Source of the DNA: Pseudomonas tremae | Lineage (GTDB): Bacteria; Pseudomonadota; Gammaproteobacteria; Pseudomonadales; Pseudomonadaceae | Length of the DNA: 64,000 nucleotides | NCBI RefSeq assembly: GCF_001401155.1 | Contig: NZ_LJRO01000313.1 | Coordinates: 1-64,000 of the forward strand | Direction of reading: 5' to 3' | Part shown: positions 54,768 through 63,671 of the stretch, one piece after another | How positions within the stretch are numbered: position 1 is the first letter of the stretch | Layout of the letters: every line of letters begins with the position of its first letter | Translations under genes and position numbers: made by a program | Notes under the pieces: model-generated | The model's input: only the letters and a program-made list of their open reading frames with translations | What the model was told of the DNA's origin: nothing | The model's database searches: none

Positions 54768-57700
54768 ATGGGGCGCCTTTCTCGCATCATTGCGACTCTG
54801 ACGCGCTGGGGGCTCGGCCTGTGTGCGCTGCTGCTGGTGCTCGCGGCGCTTTACGTCAGCCTCGGACGTCAGCTCACACCCCTGGTTGCCGAATACCGTG
54901 TCGATGTAGAAACCAAAGCCACCAGCGCGCTGGGTATGCCATTGAGCATCGGGCGGCTGGAAGGCAGCTGGAGCCGCTTTGCTCCAGTGCTGCTGGCCCA
55001 CGATGTGATGGTCGGCGAAGGGGCGACAGCCTTGCGTCTGGATCGCGTGCGGGTCGTTCCCGATCTATGGGGCAGCCTGCTGGCCCGAGAAGTGCGGATC
55101 GCTCACCTTGAGGTAGACGGTCTGCAGTTCATCCTCAGGCAGGATCAGGACGGCAATTGGGCAGTGCAGGGCTTGCCGGTGCGTGACGACAGCCCGTTCG
55201 ACCCCGAGCAGGTGCTGAACCAGGTGCAGGCGGTCGAACATCTGTCGCTGCTTGGTAGTCAGGTGACGGTGCAGCCGTATGATGCTGCGCCGATGACCTT
55301 GACCTATGTCGATCTGGGCCTGGCCACCGGCCCCTATCACCAGCGTCTTGATGCCCGCCTGACTCTGCCGGACGGTCAGCCGTTTGCGCTGAACGTGCGC
55401 TCGCGCATTCAGGCCAGTCAGTGGAAAGAAGGCGAGGCCGATATATACGCCAGCCTGCCGCAAAGCGACTGGGCCAAATGGTTGCCGAAAAGCCTCACGC
55501 GTGAGTGGAGCCTGTCGACGCTGCAGGCTGGCGGCGAGGTGTGGATGAGCTGGGGTAAAGGCACCGTCCAAAGCGCCACCGCGCGCCTCAATGCGCCGCA
55601 GATCAAAGGCGCCTACGCCAGCCGCAAGCCATCGACGGTCTATAATCTGGCACTTAACGCCTGGTTCGCGCGTACAGACGCAGGCTTTGACGTTAATCTT
55701 GATTCACTGGCGATGAGCCTCGGCAGCGATCGTTGGGAAAGCCGCCTGCAGCTGACCCAGGCTGCTGCGACACCTGACAGCGAAGAACTCTGGCACGTAC
55801 AGGCTGACCGCCTCGACCTTACGCCGCTCACACCGTTGATCGACTCCTTTGCGCCATTGCCGGAAAAAGCCATGGCCGTGGTTGATGGCCTCAAAGTCAC
55901 AGGCGGGCTGCGCAACGTGTTGCTCGACTATCGTCCGCAAGCCACGGGCGACCAGCGCCTCGGGTTTGCGGCCAATCTGGACAACATCGGTTTCAACGCT
56001 TATCGCGGCGCGCCGGCTGCCGGCAATGTCAGCGGTGCAATCAGCGGCGATCTGGGACAAGGTGAGCTGCGGCTCGATACCGATGATTTCATGCTGCATC
56101 TGGACCCTATTTTCGCCAAACCGTGGTTTTACCGGAAGGCCAATGCTCGCCTGACCTGGAAGCTGGACGATCAGGCGTTCACCCTGATCGCCCCCTACAT
56201 CAAGGTGCTGGGTGATGAGGGCAAGATAGCTGCGGACTTCCTGATCAAGATCCACCTCAGTCACGATCAGGAAGACTACATGGACTTGCGCGTCGGCATG
56301 GTCGATGGCGACGGTCGCTATACCAGCAAATACCTGCCGACCGCGCTCAGCCCGGAACTCGATCACTGGCTGCGCACTGCGGTGGTGAGTGGTGCGGTCA
56401 AGCAAGGTTTTTTCCAGTACCAGGGCTCGCTTAACAAGAGCTCTCCTGACACAGCCCGTGTGATCAGCCTGTTTTTTGATGTCAGCAATGCAACGCTGGC
56501 GTTCCAGCCGGGCTGGCCTTCGCTGACCGGTGTGGATGGCAAGGTGTATGTTGAAAACAGCGGTGTACGTGTCAAGGCGAGCAAGGGGCAATTGCTGAAC
56601 ACCAAAGTCAGCAATGTGCTGGTGAATATCCCGCATGTCCCGTCAGGTCAGGACAGCCACTTGTTGGTCGATGGCAATTTTTCCGGAGGCCTGGGCGATG
56701 GCCTGAAAATCCTTCAGCAAGCACCGATCGGCACCGGCAGCACGTTTGCCGGATGGCAGGGCGAAGGCCCGCTGGATGGCAAGCTGAAGCTGGATATTCC
56801 GCTGGCCAAGGGCGTCGAGCCCAAAGTCCTGGTGGATTTCAGCACGGACAATGCACGCTTGAAGCTGGCCGATCCGGTGCTGGAGCTGACCCGACTCAAG
56901 GGCGACTTCCGGTTCGACAGCAACAGCGGCCTGAGTGGCAAGGGCATCAAGGCACAGGCATTTGATCGTCCGGTGACAGCGGAAATCGCTGCCGAGGGCA
57001 AGCCAGGCGCCAATGTGACGCGCATTATGGCTAACGGTCAGGTCACCGTGAAGAAACTGACTGACTGGCTGAACGTTACGCAACCGTTACCGGTGTCTGG
57101 CGATCTGCCCTATCAGTTGCAGTTGACACTGGACAGCAAGGACAGCCCGATGCTGATCAGTTCCACCCTCAAAGGGGTGGCGATCGATCTGCCGGCGCCG
57201 TTCGGCAAGACGGCAGATGAAGAGCGCCCGAGCGAATTCCGCATGACCCTTCAGGGAGCCGAGCGTCGGTTGGGCGCCGCCTATGACAATCTGGCCAACT
57301 TTGCTTTCGCAGCACCAGGCGGCAAATTCGCCGACGGGCGTGGCGAGCTTTATCTGGGCCGGGGCGGCGCAATCGTGCCTGATGCCAAAGGGGTGAGAGT
57401 TCGTGGTGAACTGTCCGAGCTGGACGTTGCCCCCTGGCAGGAATTGGCAGCACGTTATTCCGGCGGTGATGCGGGTGGTAGCGCCAAACAGCTGCTCAAC
57501 AGCGTAGACCTGCAGATCGGCAAGCTGACGGCGATGGGCACCACGCTGAATGACGTACGTGTTCAATTGCAGCGCAACGCCGCAGCATGGGCCTTGTCGC
57601 TGGACAGTGCGCTGGTCAAAGGTACGGCGCTGCTGCCGGACGCCAAGTCTGCGCCCATCGGCATCGACATGCTGTATGTGCGCCTGCCAGCCTCTGACCC

Positions 57701-58583
57701 GAATGCCACCGTAATCGAGAACGCGCCTGATCCGCTGGCGGACATAGACCCGCGCAATATTCCGGCGCTGGACGTCAAGATCGCCCAGCTGTTTCAAGGC
57801 GATCAACTGCTGGGCGCCTGGGCGCTGAAGATTCGTCCAACGCCCGCTGGCATGCGTATGTCGGACCTGAGTCTGGGGCTCAAAGGCATCCTGCTTGAGG
57901 GCGACGGTGCCTGGGAGGGCGCTCCGGGTGCCAGCAGCAGTTGGTTCAAGGGCCATCTGGCCGGCAAGAACCTGGCAGATGTGCTGAAGGCCTGGAATTT
58001 TGCGCCGACCGTTACCAGTGAACGTTTCGAACTGAATGTTGACGGACGCTGGCCCGGTTCGCCTGCCTGGGTAGGCCTCAAGCGTTATTCCGGCAGCCTG
58101 GATGCCACGTTGAACAGAGGCCAGTTTGTCGAGGTCGAAGGTGGTGCCCAGGCGTTGCGCGTGTTCGGTCTGTTGAACTTCAATTCCATTGGTCGTCGCT
58201 TGCGTCTGGACTTCTCTGACCTGCTCGGTAAGGGTTTGAGCTATGACCGGGTCAAGGGCTTGTTGGTGGCCAGCGATGGGGTTTACGTGACACGCAATCC
58301 GATCACCCTGACCGGACCGTCCAGCAACCTGGAACTCAACGGTACGCTGGACATGGTTCGCGACCGGGTGGATGCCAAGCTGTTGGTGACCTTGCCAGTG
58401 ACCAACAACTTGCCGATTGCCGCCCTTATCGTCGGCGCGCCGGCCATTGGCGGAGCGCTGTTTCTGGTCGACAAGCTGCTGGGCGACCGGGTTGCCCGCT
58501 TCGCCAGCGTTCAGTACAAGGTTGAAGGGCCGTGGAAAGAACCGAGGATCACCTTCGACAAGCCATTTGAGAAACCCCAGTAG
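54768..58583 (+). CDS. yhdP: YhdP-family AsmA-like periplasmic-bridge protein
   Basis: YhdP is one of the AsmA-like proteins that carry phospholipids from inner to outer membrane. The 1271-residue product has one N-terminal helix (about residues 14-33) and a long beta-rich taco-like groove, consistent in length with E. coli YhdP (about 1270). Landmarks include L-S-I-G-R-L-E-G-S-W-S-R-F-A-P near the start, the C-terminal G-G-A-Q-A-L-R-V-F-G-L-L-N-F-N-S-I-G-R-R-L, and V-G-A-P-A-I-G-G-A-L-F-L-V-D-K-L-L-G-D. It is the second giant AsmA-like gene of the window. Confidence 0.93.
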   Translation: MGRLSRIIATLTRWGLGLCALLLVLAALYVSLGRQLTPLVAEYRVDVETKATSALGMPLSIGRLEGSWSRFAPVLLAHDVMVGEGATALRLDRVRVVPDLWGSLLAREVRIAHLEVDGLQFILRQDQDGNWAVQGLPVRDDSPFDPEQVLNQVQAVEHLSLLGSQVTVQPYDAAPMTLTYVDLGLATGPYHQRLDARLTLPDGQPFALNVRSRIQASQWKEGEADIYASLPQSDWAKWLPKSLTREWSLSTLQAGGEVWMSWGKGTVQSATARLNAPQIKGAYASRKPSTVYNLALNAWFARTDAGFDVNLDSLAMSLGSDRWESRLQLTQAAATPDSEELWHVQADRLDLTPLTPLIDSFAPLPEKAMAVVDGLKVTGGLRNVLLDYRPQATGDQRLGFAANLDNIGFNAYRGAPAAGNVSGAISGDLGQGELRLDTDDFMLHLDPIFAKPWFYRKANARLTWKLDDQAFTLIAPYIKVLGDEGKIAADFLIKIHLSHDQEDYMDLRVGMVDGDGRYTSKYLPTALSPELDHWLRTAVVSGAVKQGFFQYQGSLNKSSPDTARVISLFFDVSNATLAFQPGWPSLTGVDGKVYVENSGVRVKASKGQLLNTKVSNVLVNIPHVPSGQDSHLLVDGNFSGGLGDGLKILQQAPIGTGSTFAGWQGEGPLDGKLKLDIPLAKGVEPKVLVDFSTDNARLKLADPVLELTRLKGDFRFDSNSGLSGKGIKAQAFDRPVTAEIAAEGKPGANVTRIMANGQVTVKKLTDWLNVTQPLPVSGDLPYQLQLTLDSKDSPMLISSTLKGVAIDLPAPFGKTADEERPSEFRMTLQGAERRLGAAYDNLANFAFAAPGGKFADGRGELYLGRGGAIVPDAKGVRVRGELSELDVAPWQELAARYSGGDAGGSAKQLLNSVDLQIGKLTAMGTTLNDVRVQLQRNAAAWALSLDSALVKGTALLPDAKSAPIGIDMLYVRLPASDPNATVIENAPDPLADIDPRNIPALDVKIAQLFQGDQLLGAWALKIRPTPAGMRMSDLSLGLKGILLEGDGAWEGAPGASSSWFKGHLAGKNLADVLKAWNFAPTVTSERFELNVDGRWPGSPAWVGLKRYSGSLDATLNRGQFVEVEGGAQALRVFGLLNFNSIGRRLRLDFSDLLGKGLSYDRVKGLLVASDGVYVTRNPITLTGPSSNLELNGTLDMVRDRVDAKLLVTLPVTNNLPIAALIVGAPAIGGALFLVDKLLGDRVARFASVQYKVEGPWKEPRITFDKPFEKPQ

Positions 58584-58631
58584 CGCCTCATGGAGTACAG
58601 TGGTGGCCATGTCATCAAGGAGCGGGGCGCA

Positions 58632-59477
58632 ATGTCTTTTGCCGTGATTCAGATGGTCAGCCAGAGCGACGTCGAAGCCAACCTGGCCAAGGCACGTGGC
58701 TTGCTGGAGCAGGCCGCCGAGGGCGGTGCCCGGCTTGCTGTGCTGCCTGAAAACTTCGCTGCCATCGGGCGTCGCGACGTAGCAGATATCGGTCGCGCAG
58801 AAGCTGATGGGCAAGGGCCGATCCTGCCATGGTTGAAACTTGCCGCTCGCGACCTCAAGTTATGGATTGTTGCCGGAACATTGCCGCTGCCGCCTGATGG
58901 TCAACCTGATGGCAAGGTGACGGCGTGCTCATTGCTGATCGATGAGCACGGCGAGCAAGTAGCCCGTTATGACAAACTGCACCTGTTCGACGTAGACGTT
59001 GCCGACCATCGAGGCCGTTACCGTGAATCGGACGACTACGCGCATGGCAACAATGTGGTGGTAGCCGACACACCTGTCGGTCGTCTGGGGATGACGGTCT
59101 GTTACGACCTGCGTTTTCCCGAGCTGTATACCGCGCTGCGTGAAGCGGGCGCTGAACTGATTACTGCGCCGTCGGCATTTACGGCGGTTACGGGGGCTGC
59201 GCATTGGGACATCTTGATCCGGGCGCGGGCCATCGAAACCCAGTGCTACGTGCTGGCGGCGGCACAAGGCGGGGTCCATCCGGGGCCTCGCGAGACTTAC
59301 GGGCACGCGGCCATCGTTGATCCATGGGGCCGCGTACTGGCTCAGCAAGCGCAGGGTGAAGCCGTGCTGCTGGCCACACGCGACAGTGAAGAACAAGCGT
59401 CCATACGGGCGCGGATGCCGGTGTCCAGTCACCGGCGCTTTTTTTCGCAGGACGCCATGCGGCCTGCTTCGGAGTAA
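58632..59477 (+). CDS. Nitrilase/amidase-family carbon-nitrogen hydrolase
   Basis: 281 residues of the nitrilase fold with the catalytic Glu40 (L-P-E-N), Lys115 (Y-D-K-L-H-L-F-D-V) and Cys157 (V-C-Y-D-L-R-F-P-E-L). The sequence resembles the Nit1/Nit2-type omega-amidases and repair amidases of deaminated glutathione. The start at 58632 is preferred because it places the first strand of the fold at the N-terminus. It lies in the conserved yhdP-nit-tldD-yjgA-pmbA block. Confidence 0.9.
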   Translation: MSFAVIQMVSQSDVEANLAKARGLLEQAAEGGARLAVLPENFAAIGRRDVADIGRAEADGQGPILPWLKLAARDLKLWIVAGTLPLPPDGQPDGKVTACSLLIDEHGEQVARYDKLHLFDVDVADHRGRYRESDDYAHGNNVVVADTPVGRLGMTVCYDLRFPELYTALREAGAELITAPSAFTAVTGAAHWDILIRARAIETQCYVLAAAQGGVHPGPRETYGHAAIVDPWGRVLAQQAQGEAVLLATRDSEEQASIRARMPVSSHRRFFSQDAMRPASE

Positions 59478-59479
59478 AT

Positions 59480-60919
59480 ATGAGTGATCTGTCCTCAGTC
59501 AGCGAACACCTTCTGGCACCTGGCGGCCTGACCCTCGACAGCCTGCAATCGGTGCTCGGCGAGCTTGCCGGTCCTGGTATCGACGCGGCTGATCTGTATT
59601 TTCAGGGCATGATTTCCGAGTCTTGGTCACTCGAAGACGGCATCGTCAAGGAAGGCAGTTTCAATCTGGATCAAGGTGTGGGCGTGCGTGCCCAGTCGGG
59701 CGAGAAGACCGGTTTTGCGTACAGCAACGCTATCACCCATGACGCTCTGCTCACGGCTGCCCGCACTGCGCGCTCGATCTCCCGCGCTGGTCAGAATGGC
59801 CGGGTACAGGCGTTCACGTCGCAGGACGTCGCCCAGTTGTACGCCCCGGATAACCCGCTGGAAGTGCTGAGCCGAGCCGAGAAGGTCGAGTTGCTCAAGC
59901 GTATCGACGTCGCGACGCGCGCGCTGGACTCGCGTATCCAGCAGGTGTCGGTGAGCATGGCCGGGGTCTGGGAACGCATTCTGGTCGCGGCCGCTGATGG
60001 CAGCCTGGCTGCCGATGTGCGTCCGCTGGTGCGCTTCAACGTCAGCGTTATCGTCGAGCAGAACGGCCGTCGCGAGCGTGGCGGGCATGGCGGAGGCGGG
60101 CGTACCGACTACCGTTATTTCCTCGCTGACGATCGTGCGATGGGTTATGCGCGCGAAGCGTTACGTCAGGCGCTGGTCAATCTCGAAGCTATCCCGGCGC
60201 CGGCAGGCACCTTGCCTGTAGTGCTCGGTTCCGGCTGGTCCGGTGTTTTGCTGCATGAGGCGGTGGGTCACGGTCTGGAAGGCGATTTCAACCGCAAAGG
60301 CAGTTCGGCCTATAGCGGACGCATGGGCGAGATGGTCGCGTCGAAACTCTGCACCATCGTTGACGACGGTACATTGGTCGGGCGTCGAGGTTCGCTGAGC
60401 GTCGATGACGAAGGCACGCCAACCGAATGCACCACGCTGATCGAGAACGGTGTGCTCAAGGGCTACATGCAGGACAAGCTCAATGCCCGGTTGATGGGCG
60501 TGGCGAGCACCGGCAACGGTCGTCGCGAGTCTTATGCGCATCTGCCAATGCCGCGCATGACCAACACCTACATGCTGGGCGGGCAGAGCGATCCGCAGGA
60601 AATCATCGCGTCGGTGAAGCGAGGCATCTATTGCGCCAGCCTCGGCGGCGGTCAGGTTGATATCACCAGCGGCAAGTTCGTGTTTTCGACCAGTGAGGCT
60701 TACCTGATCGAAGACGGCAAGATCACTGCGCCGGTCAAAGGTGCGACCCTGATCGGTAATGGGCCAGAAGCGATGAGCCGGGTTTCGATGGTCGGCAACG
60801 ATCTGTCGCTGGACAGCGGCGTTGGTACATGCGGTAAGGATGGTCAGTCATTGCCGGTTGGTGTGGGGCAGCCTACGCTGAAAATTGACGCGATCACGGT
60901 TGGCGGTACGGGTAACTGA
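59480..60919 (+). CDS. tldD: Metalloprotease TldD
   Basis: TldD, with PmbA/TldE, forms a heterodimeric zinc protease that processes microcin B17 and the antitoxin CcdA in E. coli. The 479-residue product has the H-E-A-V-G-H zinc motif at residues 259-264, followed by G-L-E-G-D-F-N-R-K-G. Its partner pmbA, at 61590, lies beyond the intervening minus-strand yjgA. The nitrilase-family stop and the tldD start are nearly adjacent (2-base gap). Confidence 0.96.
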   Translation: MSDLSSVSEHLLAPGGLTLDSLQSVLGELAGPGIDAADLYFQGMISESWSLEDGIVKEGSFNLDQGVGVRAQSGEKTGFAYSNAITHDALLTAARTARSISRAGQNGRVQAFTSQDVAQLYAPDNPLEVLSRAEKVELLKRIDVATRALDSRIQQVSVSMAGVWERILVAAADGSLAADVRPLVRFNVSVIVEQNGRRERGGHGGGGRTDYRYFLADDRAMGYAREALRQALVNLEAIPAPAGTLPVVLGSGWSGVLLHEAVGHGLEGDFNRKGSSAYSGRMGEMVASKLCTIVDDGTLVGRRGSLSVDDEGTPTECTTLIENGVLKGYMQDKLNARLMGVASTGNGRRESYAHLPMPRMTNTYMLGGQSDPQEIIASVKRGIYCASLGGGQVDITSGKFVFSTSEAYLIEDGKITAPVKGATLIGNGPEAMSRVSMVGNDLSLDSGVGTCGKDGQSLPVGVGQPTLKIDAITVGGTGN

Positions 60920-60960
60920 TTGTGAGTCGGGGCCGGTTGTTGCCAGCCCCGAGGTCGACA

Positions 60961-61482
60961 TCAACGCAGTCCGCGTTGAAGTTCGTCCAGCTCACGGATG
61001 TATTTGAAGATTTTGCGGCTGGTGGCCGGCGGTTTGTTGCGTGCAACTTCGTGTTGCGCCTGACGGATCAGCGAACGCAGTTGCTGACGGTCGGCGTCGG
61101 GGTATTCGACAACGAATTTCTCGAGGTCGGCGTCATCACCTGCGATCAGGCGATCTCGCCAGCGCTCCAGATTATGAAAACGTTCGTTGTACTGGCGAGT
61201 GGATGCGTCGAGTTGATCCAGAAGCACCAGAATGGCTTCCTGGTCCTGATCGCGCATCAGCTTGCCAATGAACAGAATATGCCGTTTTCGGGCGATATTG
61301 GCCGTGTGTTTGGGCGCTTCAGCCAGAGCCTTGCGCAAGGCGTCGGTCAGAGGCAGCTTGGCCAGTACATCGGCTTTGAGTGTTGTCAGTCGCTCGCCGA
61401 GATCAACCAGAGCATGCAGCTCTCGTTTGACCTGGGTTTTGCTTTTCTCCCCGTCGAGGGAGTCGTCGTAAGAATCAACCAT
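60961..61482 (-). CDS. yjgA: Ribosome-associated protein YjgA (DarP, DUF615)
   Basis: YjgA/DarP binds pre-50S particles and aids peptidyl-transferase-centre maturation. The 173-residue, highly helical product fits DUF615: K-S-K-T-Q-V-K-R-E-L-H-A-L-V-D-L-G-E-R-L, then R-R/K-H-I-L-F-I-G-K-L-M-R, and a C-terminal R-Q-Q-L-R-S-L-I-R-Q-A and F-K-Y-I-R-E-L. It lies on the minus strand between tldD and pmbA. An upstream TTG at 61497 is a less likely start. Confidence 0.93.
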   Translation of the reverse strand: MVDSYDDSLDGEKSKTQVKRELHALVDLGERLTTLKADVLAKLPLTDALRKALAEAPKHTANIARKRHILFIGKLMRDQDQEAILVLLDQLDASTRQYNERFHNLERWRDRLIAGDDADLEKFVVEYPDADRQQLRSLIRQAQHEVARNKPPATSRKIFKYIRELDELQRGLR

Positions 61483-61589
61483 GGGGGCAGTCCGCAAATA
61501 AACGCCGCCATGATAACCAGTCGAGGGCCGCTTGTCCGGCCCGGTCGGTATTCGGCCTGTGCTGAAAGAAGAATTTGATGGAGAAAGTC

Positions 61590-62936
61590 ATGAGTGCAAC
61601 CCAAAGCGTCGGCCCACAGGCCTTGCCCGAGCTGCAGGAACAGGTCGAGCAGATCATCGCTGAAGCCAGGCGTCAGGGCGCCAGTGCCTGCGAAGTCGCT
61701 GTGTCGGTGGATCAGGGGCTGTCGACATCGGTCCGTCAGCGTGAAGTCGAGACAGTCGAATTCAATCGCGATCAGGGCTTCGGTATCACCTTGTACGTAG
61801 GGCAGCGCAAAGGCTCTGCCAGTACGTCGGCAACAGGCGCCGATGCCATCCGCGAAACGGTCGCTGCCGCACTGGCGATCGCCGAGCATACGTCCGAGGA
61901 CGAAAGCTCCGGTCTGGCCGATGCGGCGTTGATGGCCAAGGAAGTCATGGATTTCGATTTGTATCATGCCTGGGACATCACCCCCGAACAGGCCATCGAA
62001 CAGGCGCTGACCTGTGAAGCGGCTGCGTTCGACGCCGACAGCCGCATCAAGAATGCGGACGGCACCACGCTCAACACGCATCAGGGCTGTCGTGTATACG
62101 GCAACAGCAATGGCTTTGTCGGCGGCTATGCGTCGACCCGGCACAGCCTCAGTTGCGTGATGATCGCCGAGGGCGACGGCCAGATGCAGCGCGACTACTG
62201 GTATGACGTCAATCGCAAGGGCCAGTTATTGGCCGACGCGCAGAGCATCGGTCGCAAGGCTGCATTGCGTGCGGCGAGCCGTCTGGGCGCGCGTCCTGTG
62301 CCAACCTGCGAAGTGCCAGTGCTGTTCGCTGCCGAGCTGGCGGGTGGCCTGTTCGGCAGTTTTCTCGGCGCGATTTCCGGCGGCAACCTGTACCGTAAAT
62401 CATCGTTCCTCGAAGGTTCGCTGGGCCAACGGCTTTTCCCTGAGTGGATGACCATCGACGAGCGTCCGCACCTGATGCACGCCATGGGCAGCTCTGCGTT
62501 CGACAGCGACGGTCTGGCGACCTATGCCAAGCCGTTTGTCGAGAACGGCGACCTGGTTTCCTACATATTGAGCACCTATTCCGGCCGCAAGCTGGGCATG
62601 CCGAGTACCGCCAATGCGGGGGGCGTCCACAACCTGTTCGTCACTCACGGCACAGAAGATCAGGACGCGCTGATCCGACGCATGGGGCGTGGCCTGCTGG
62701 TCACCGAGCTGATGGGCAGTGGCCTGAACATGGTGACTGGTGACTATTCTCGCGGGGCTGCAGGTTTCTGGGTCGAAAACGGCGAGATCCAGTTCCCGGT
62801 TCAGGAAGTGACCATTGCTGGCAATATGCGTGACATGTTCAAGCAGATCGTCGCCGTCGGCAGCGACCTTGAATTACGCAGCAACATCCGTACAGGCTCG
62901 GTACTGATCGAACGGATGATGGTGGCGGGAAGCTGA
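61590..62936 (+). CDS. pmbA: Metalloprotease regulator PmbA (TldE)
   Basis: PmbA/TldE is the non-zinc partner of TldD. The 448-residue product is full length and homologous to TldD but lacks the H-E-x-x-x-H motif, as expected (the corresponding region reads L-F-A-A-E-L-A-G-G-L-F-G). The C-terminal G-N-M-R-D-M-F-K-Q-I and S-V-L-I-E-R-M-M are family-typical. The start at 61590 follows AGAAAG. A strong hairpin terminator follows at 62964. Confidence 0.95.
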   Translation: MSATQSVGPQALPELQEQVEQIIAEARRQGASACEVAVSVDQGLSTSVRQREVETVEFNRDQGFGITLYVGQRKGSASTSATGADAIRETVAAALAIAEHTSEDESSGLADAALMAKEVMDFDLYHAWDITPEQAIEQALTCEAAAFDADSRIKNADGTTLNTHQGCRVYGNSNGFVGGYASTRHSLSCVMIAEGDGQMQRDYWYDVNRKGQLLADAQSIGRKAALRAASRLGARPVPTCEVPVLFAAELAGGLFGSFLGAISGGNLYRKSSFLEGSLGQRLFPEWMTIDERPHLMHAMGSSAFDSDGLATYAKPFVENGDLVSYILSTYSGRKLGMPSTANAGGVHNLFVTHGTEDQDALIRRMGRGLLVTELMGSGLNMVTGDYSRGAAGFWVENGEIQFPVQEVTIAGNMRDMFKQIVAVGSDLELRSNIRTGSVLIERMMVAGS

Positions 62937-62963
62937 ACCCCCGTCACCACTTGAGCGACTCCT

Positions 62964-62997
62964 CATGCCAATGCGCTGCATTGGCATGCAGTTTTTG
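62964..62997 (+). terminator. Intrinsic terminator of pmbA
   Basis: CATGCCAATGC and GCATTGGCATG, perfect 11-bp arms around GCT, are followed by CAGTTTTTG. It isolates pmbA from the Fur-controlled orfX-sodA unit. Confidence 0.85.
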
Positions 62998-63036
62998 AAC
63001 GATCCCCGCCGCACTCCCTTCGCATCACCCTTCCAT

Positions 63037-63061
63037 GATCAGAACTCATGAGTGACTGATC
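63037..63061. other. Nested inverted repeats upstream of orfX
   Basis: GATCAG and CTGATC arms flank a central CTCATGAG palindrome. It lies about 70 bases before the Fur box. It could be a protein-binding site or a chance pair; no matching regulator is identified. Confidence 0.3.
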
Positions 63062-63128
63062 GCTCTTGTGTTACCCCTTTCAAGAATCAATCTCATCGGC
63101 AGGCTTGTGTTGAGTCAGAATCTCATTT

Positions 63129-63145
63129 AATAATGAGTATCATTT
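63129..63145 (+). promoter_or_regulatory. Fur box over the orfX-sodA promoter
   Basis: A-ATAATGA-GT-ATCATT-T matches the 19-base Fur consensus GATAATGATAATCATTATC at nearly every position of the inverted repeat. A second overlapping inverted repeat (CTCATT-TAAT-AATGAG) fits overlapping Fur dimers. A TTGTGT at 63105 and TAATAA at 63128, 17 bases apart, could be the promoter, with its -10 inside the box. Low iron would relieve repression of orfX-sodA. Confidence 0.85.
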
Positions 63146-63208
63146 GAAGGTGTATTTTGGCTGCCTGTGTCATTTGATCCGCTCAGCCAGCGCCTCTGGA
63201 GGTATGTC

Positions 63209-63670
63209 ATGCAGCATTGGGAACGCACCATTGAACAGGCCAATCGCTGTTTCAGTCTTGGTGAGTGGGTCGAGGCGCGTGAGTTGTACCTTCAGGCGCT
63301 GGCCCTGGCGCAAGTGCTGTTCGAACGCTGGAAGGATGTCGACGAAGCCGTTGCCGCCTGCGTGATCTCCCATCACAACCTAGCGGACCTGCACCTCAGT
63401 CTCGGTCAGCCGGAGGAGAGCGCGGAGTACCTCTGTGCGATCCATCAGCATTTATTGCAGACCATGCAGAACCCGCGCCTGCCACCGTCCCTGCGCCAGG
63501 CTGCACTGCGCCACAGCAGCAAAACCTATGCAGAGCTGCTGAGCTTCATCAGTGAACATGGCGAATATCCGCGTACCCATCGACTGCTGAACTGCAACGG
63601 CGAGCGCCTCAGGTCGTCGCTACAGCACGATTCCACGGCCTCCTCAGGCCTTTTCCACGGAGCACATTGA
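63209..63670 (+). CDS. OrfX, conserved helical protein of the Fur-sodA operon
   Basis: 153 residues, mostly alpha-helical with TPR-like hydrophobic patterns (A-N-R-C-F-S-L-G-E-W-V-E-A-R-E-L-Y-L-Q-A-L, and N-L-A-D-L-H-L-S-L-G-Q-P-E-E-S-A-E-Y-L). Its place between a Fur box and sodA matches orfX of the P. aeruginosa fagA-fumC-orfX-sodA operon, where its biochemical role is unknown. The start at 63209 is fixed by GGAGG 6 bases upstream. sodA starts one base after its stop. Confidence 0.85.
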   Translation: MQHWERTIEQANRCFSLGEWVEARELYLQALALAQVLFERWKDVDEAVAACVISHHNLADLHLSLGQPEESAEYLCAIHQHLLQTMQNPRLPPSLRQAALRHSSKTYAELLSFISEHGEYPRTHRLLNCNGERLRSSLQHDSTASSGLFHGAH

Positions 63671-63671
63671 T

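Noticed and set aside
57087..58814. 575-residue antisense ORF opposite yhdP
   Set aside because: Complement of yhdP and the start of the amidase gene; no supporting signal.
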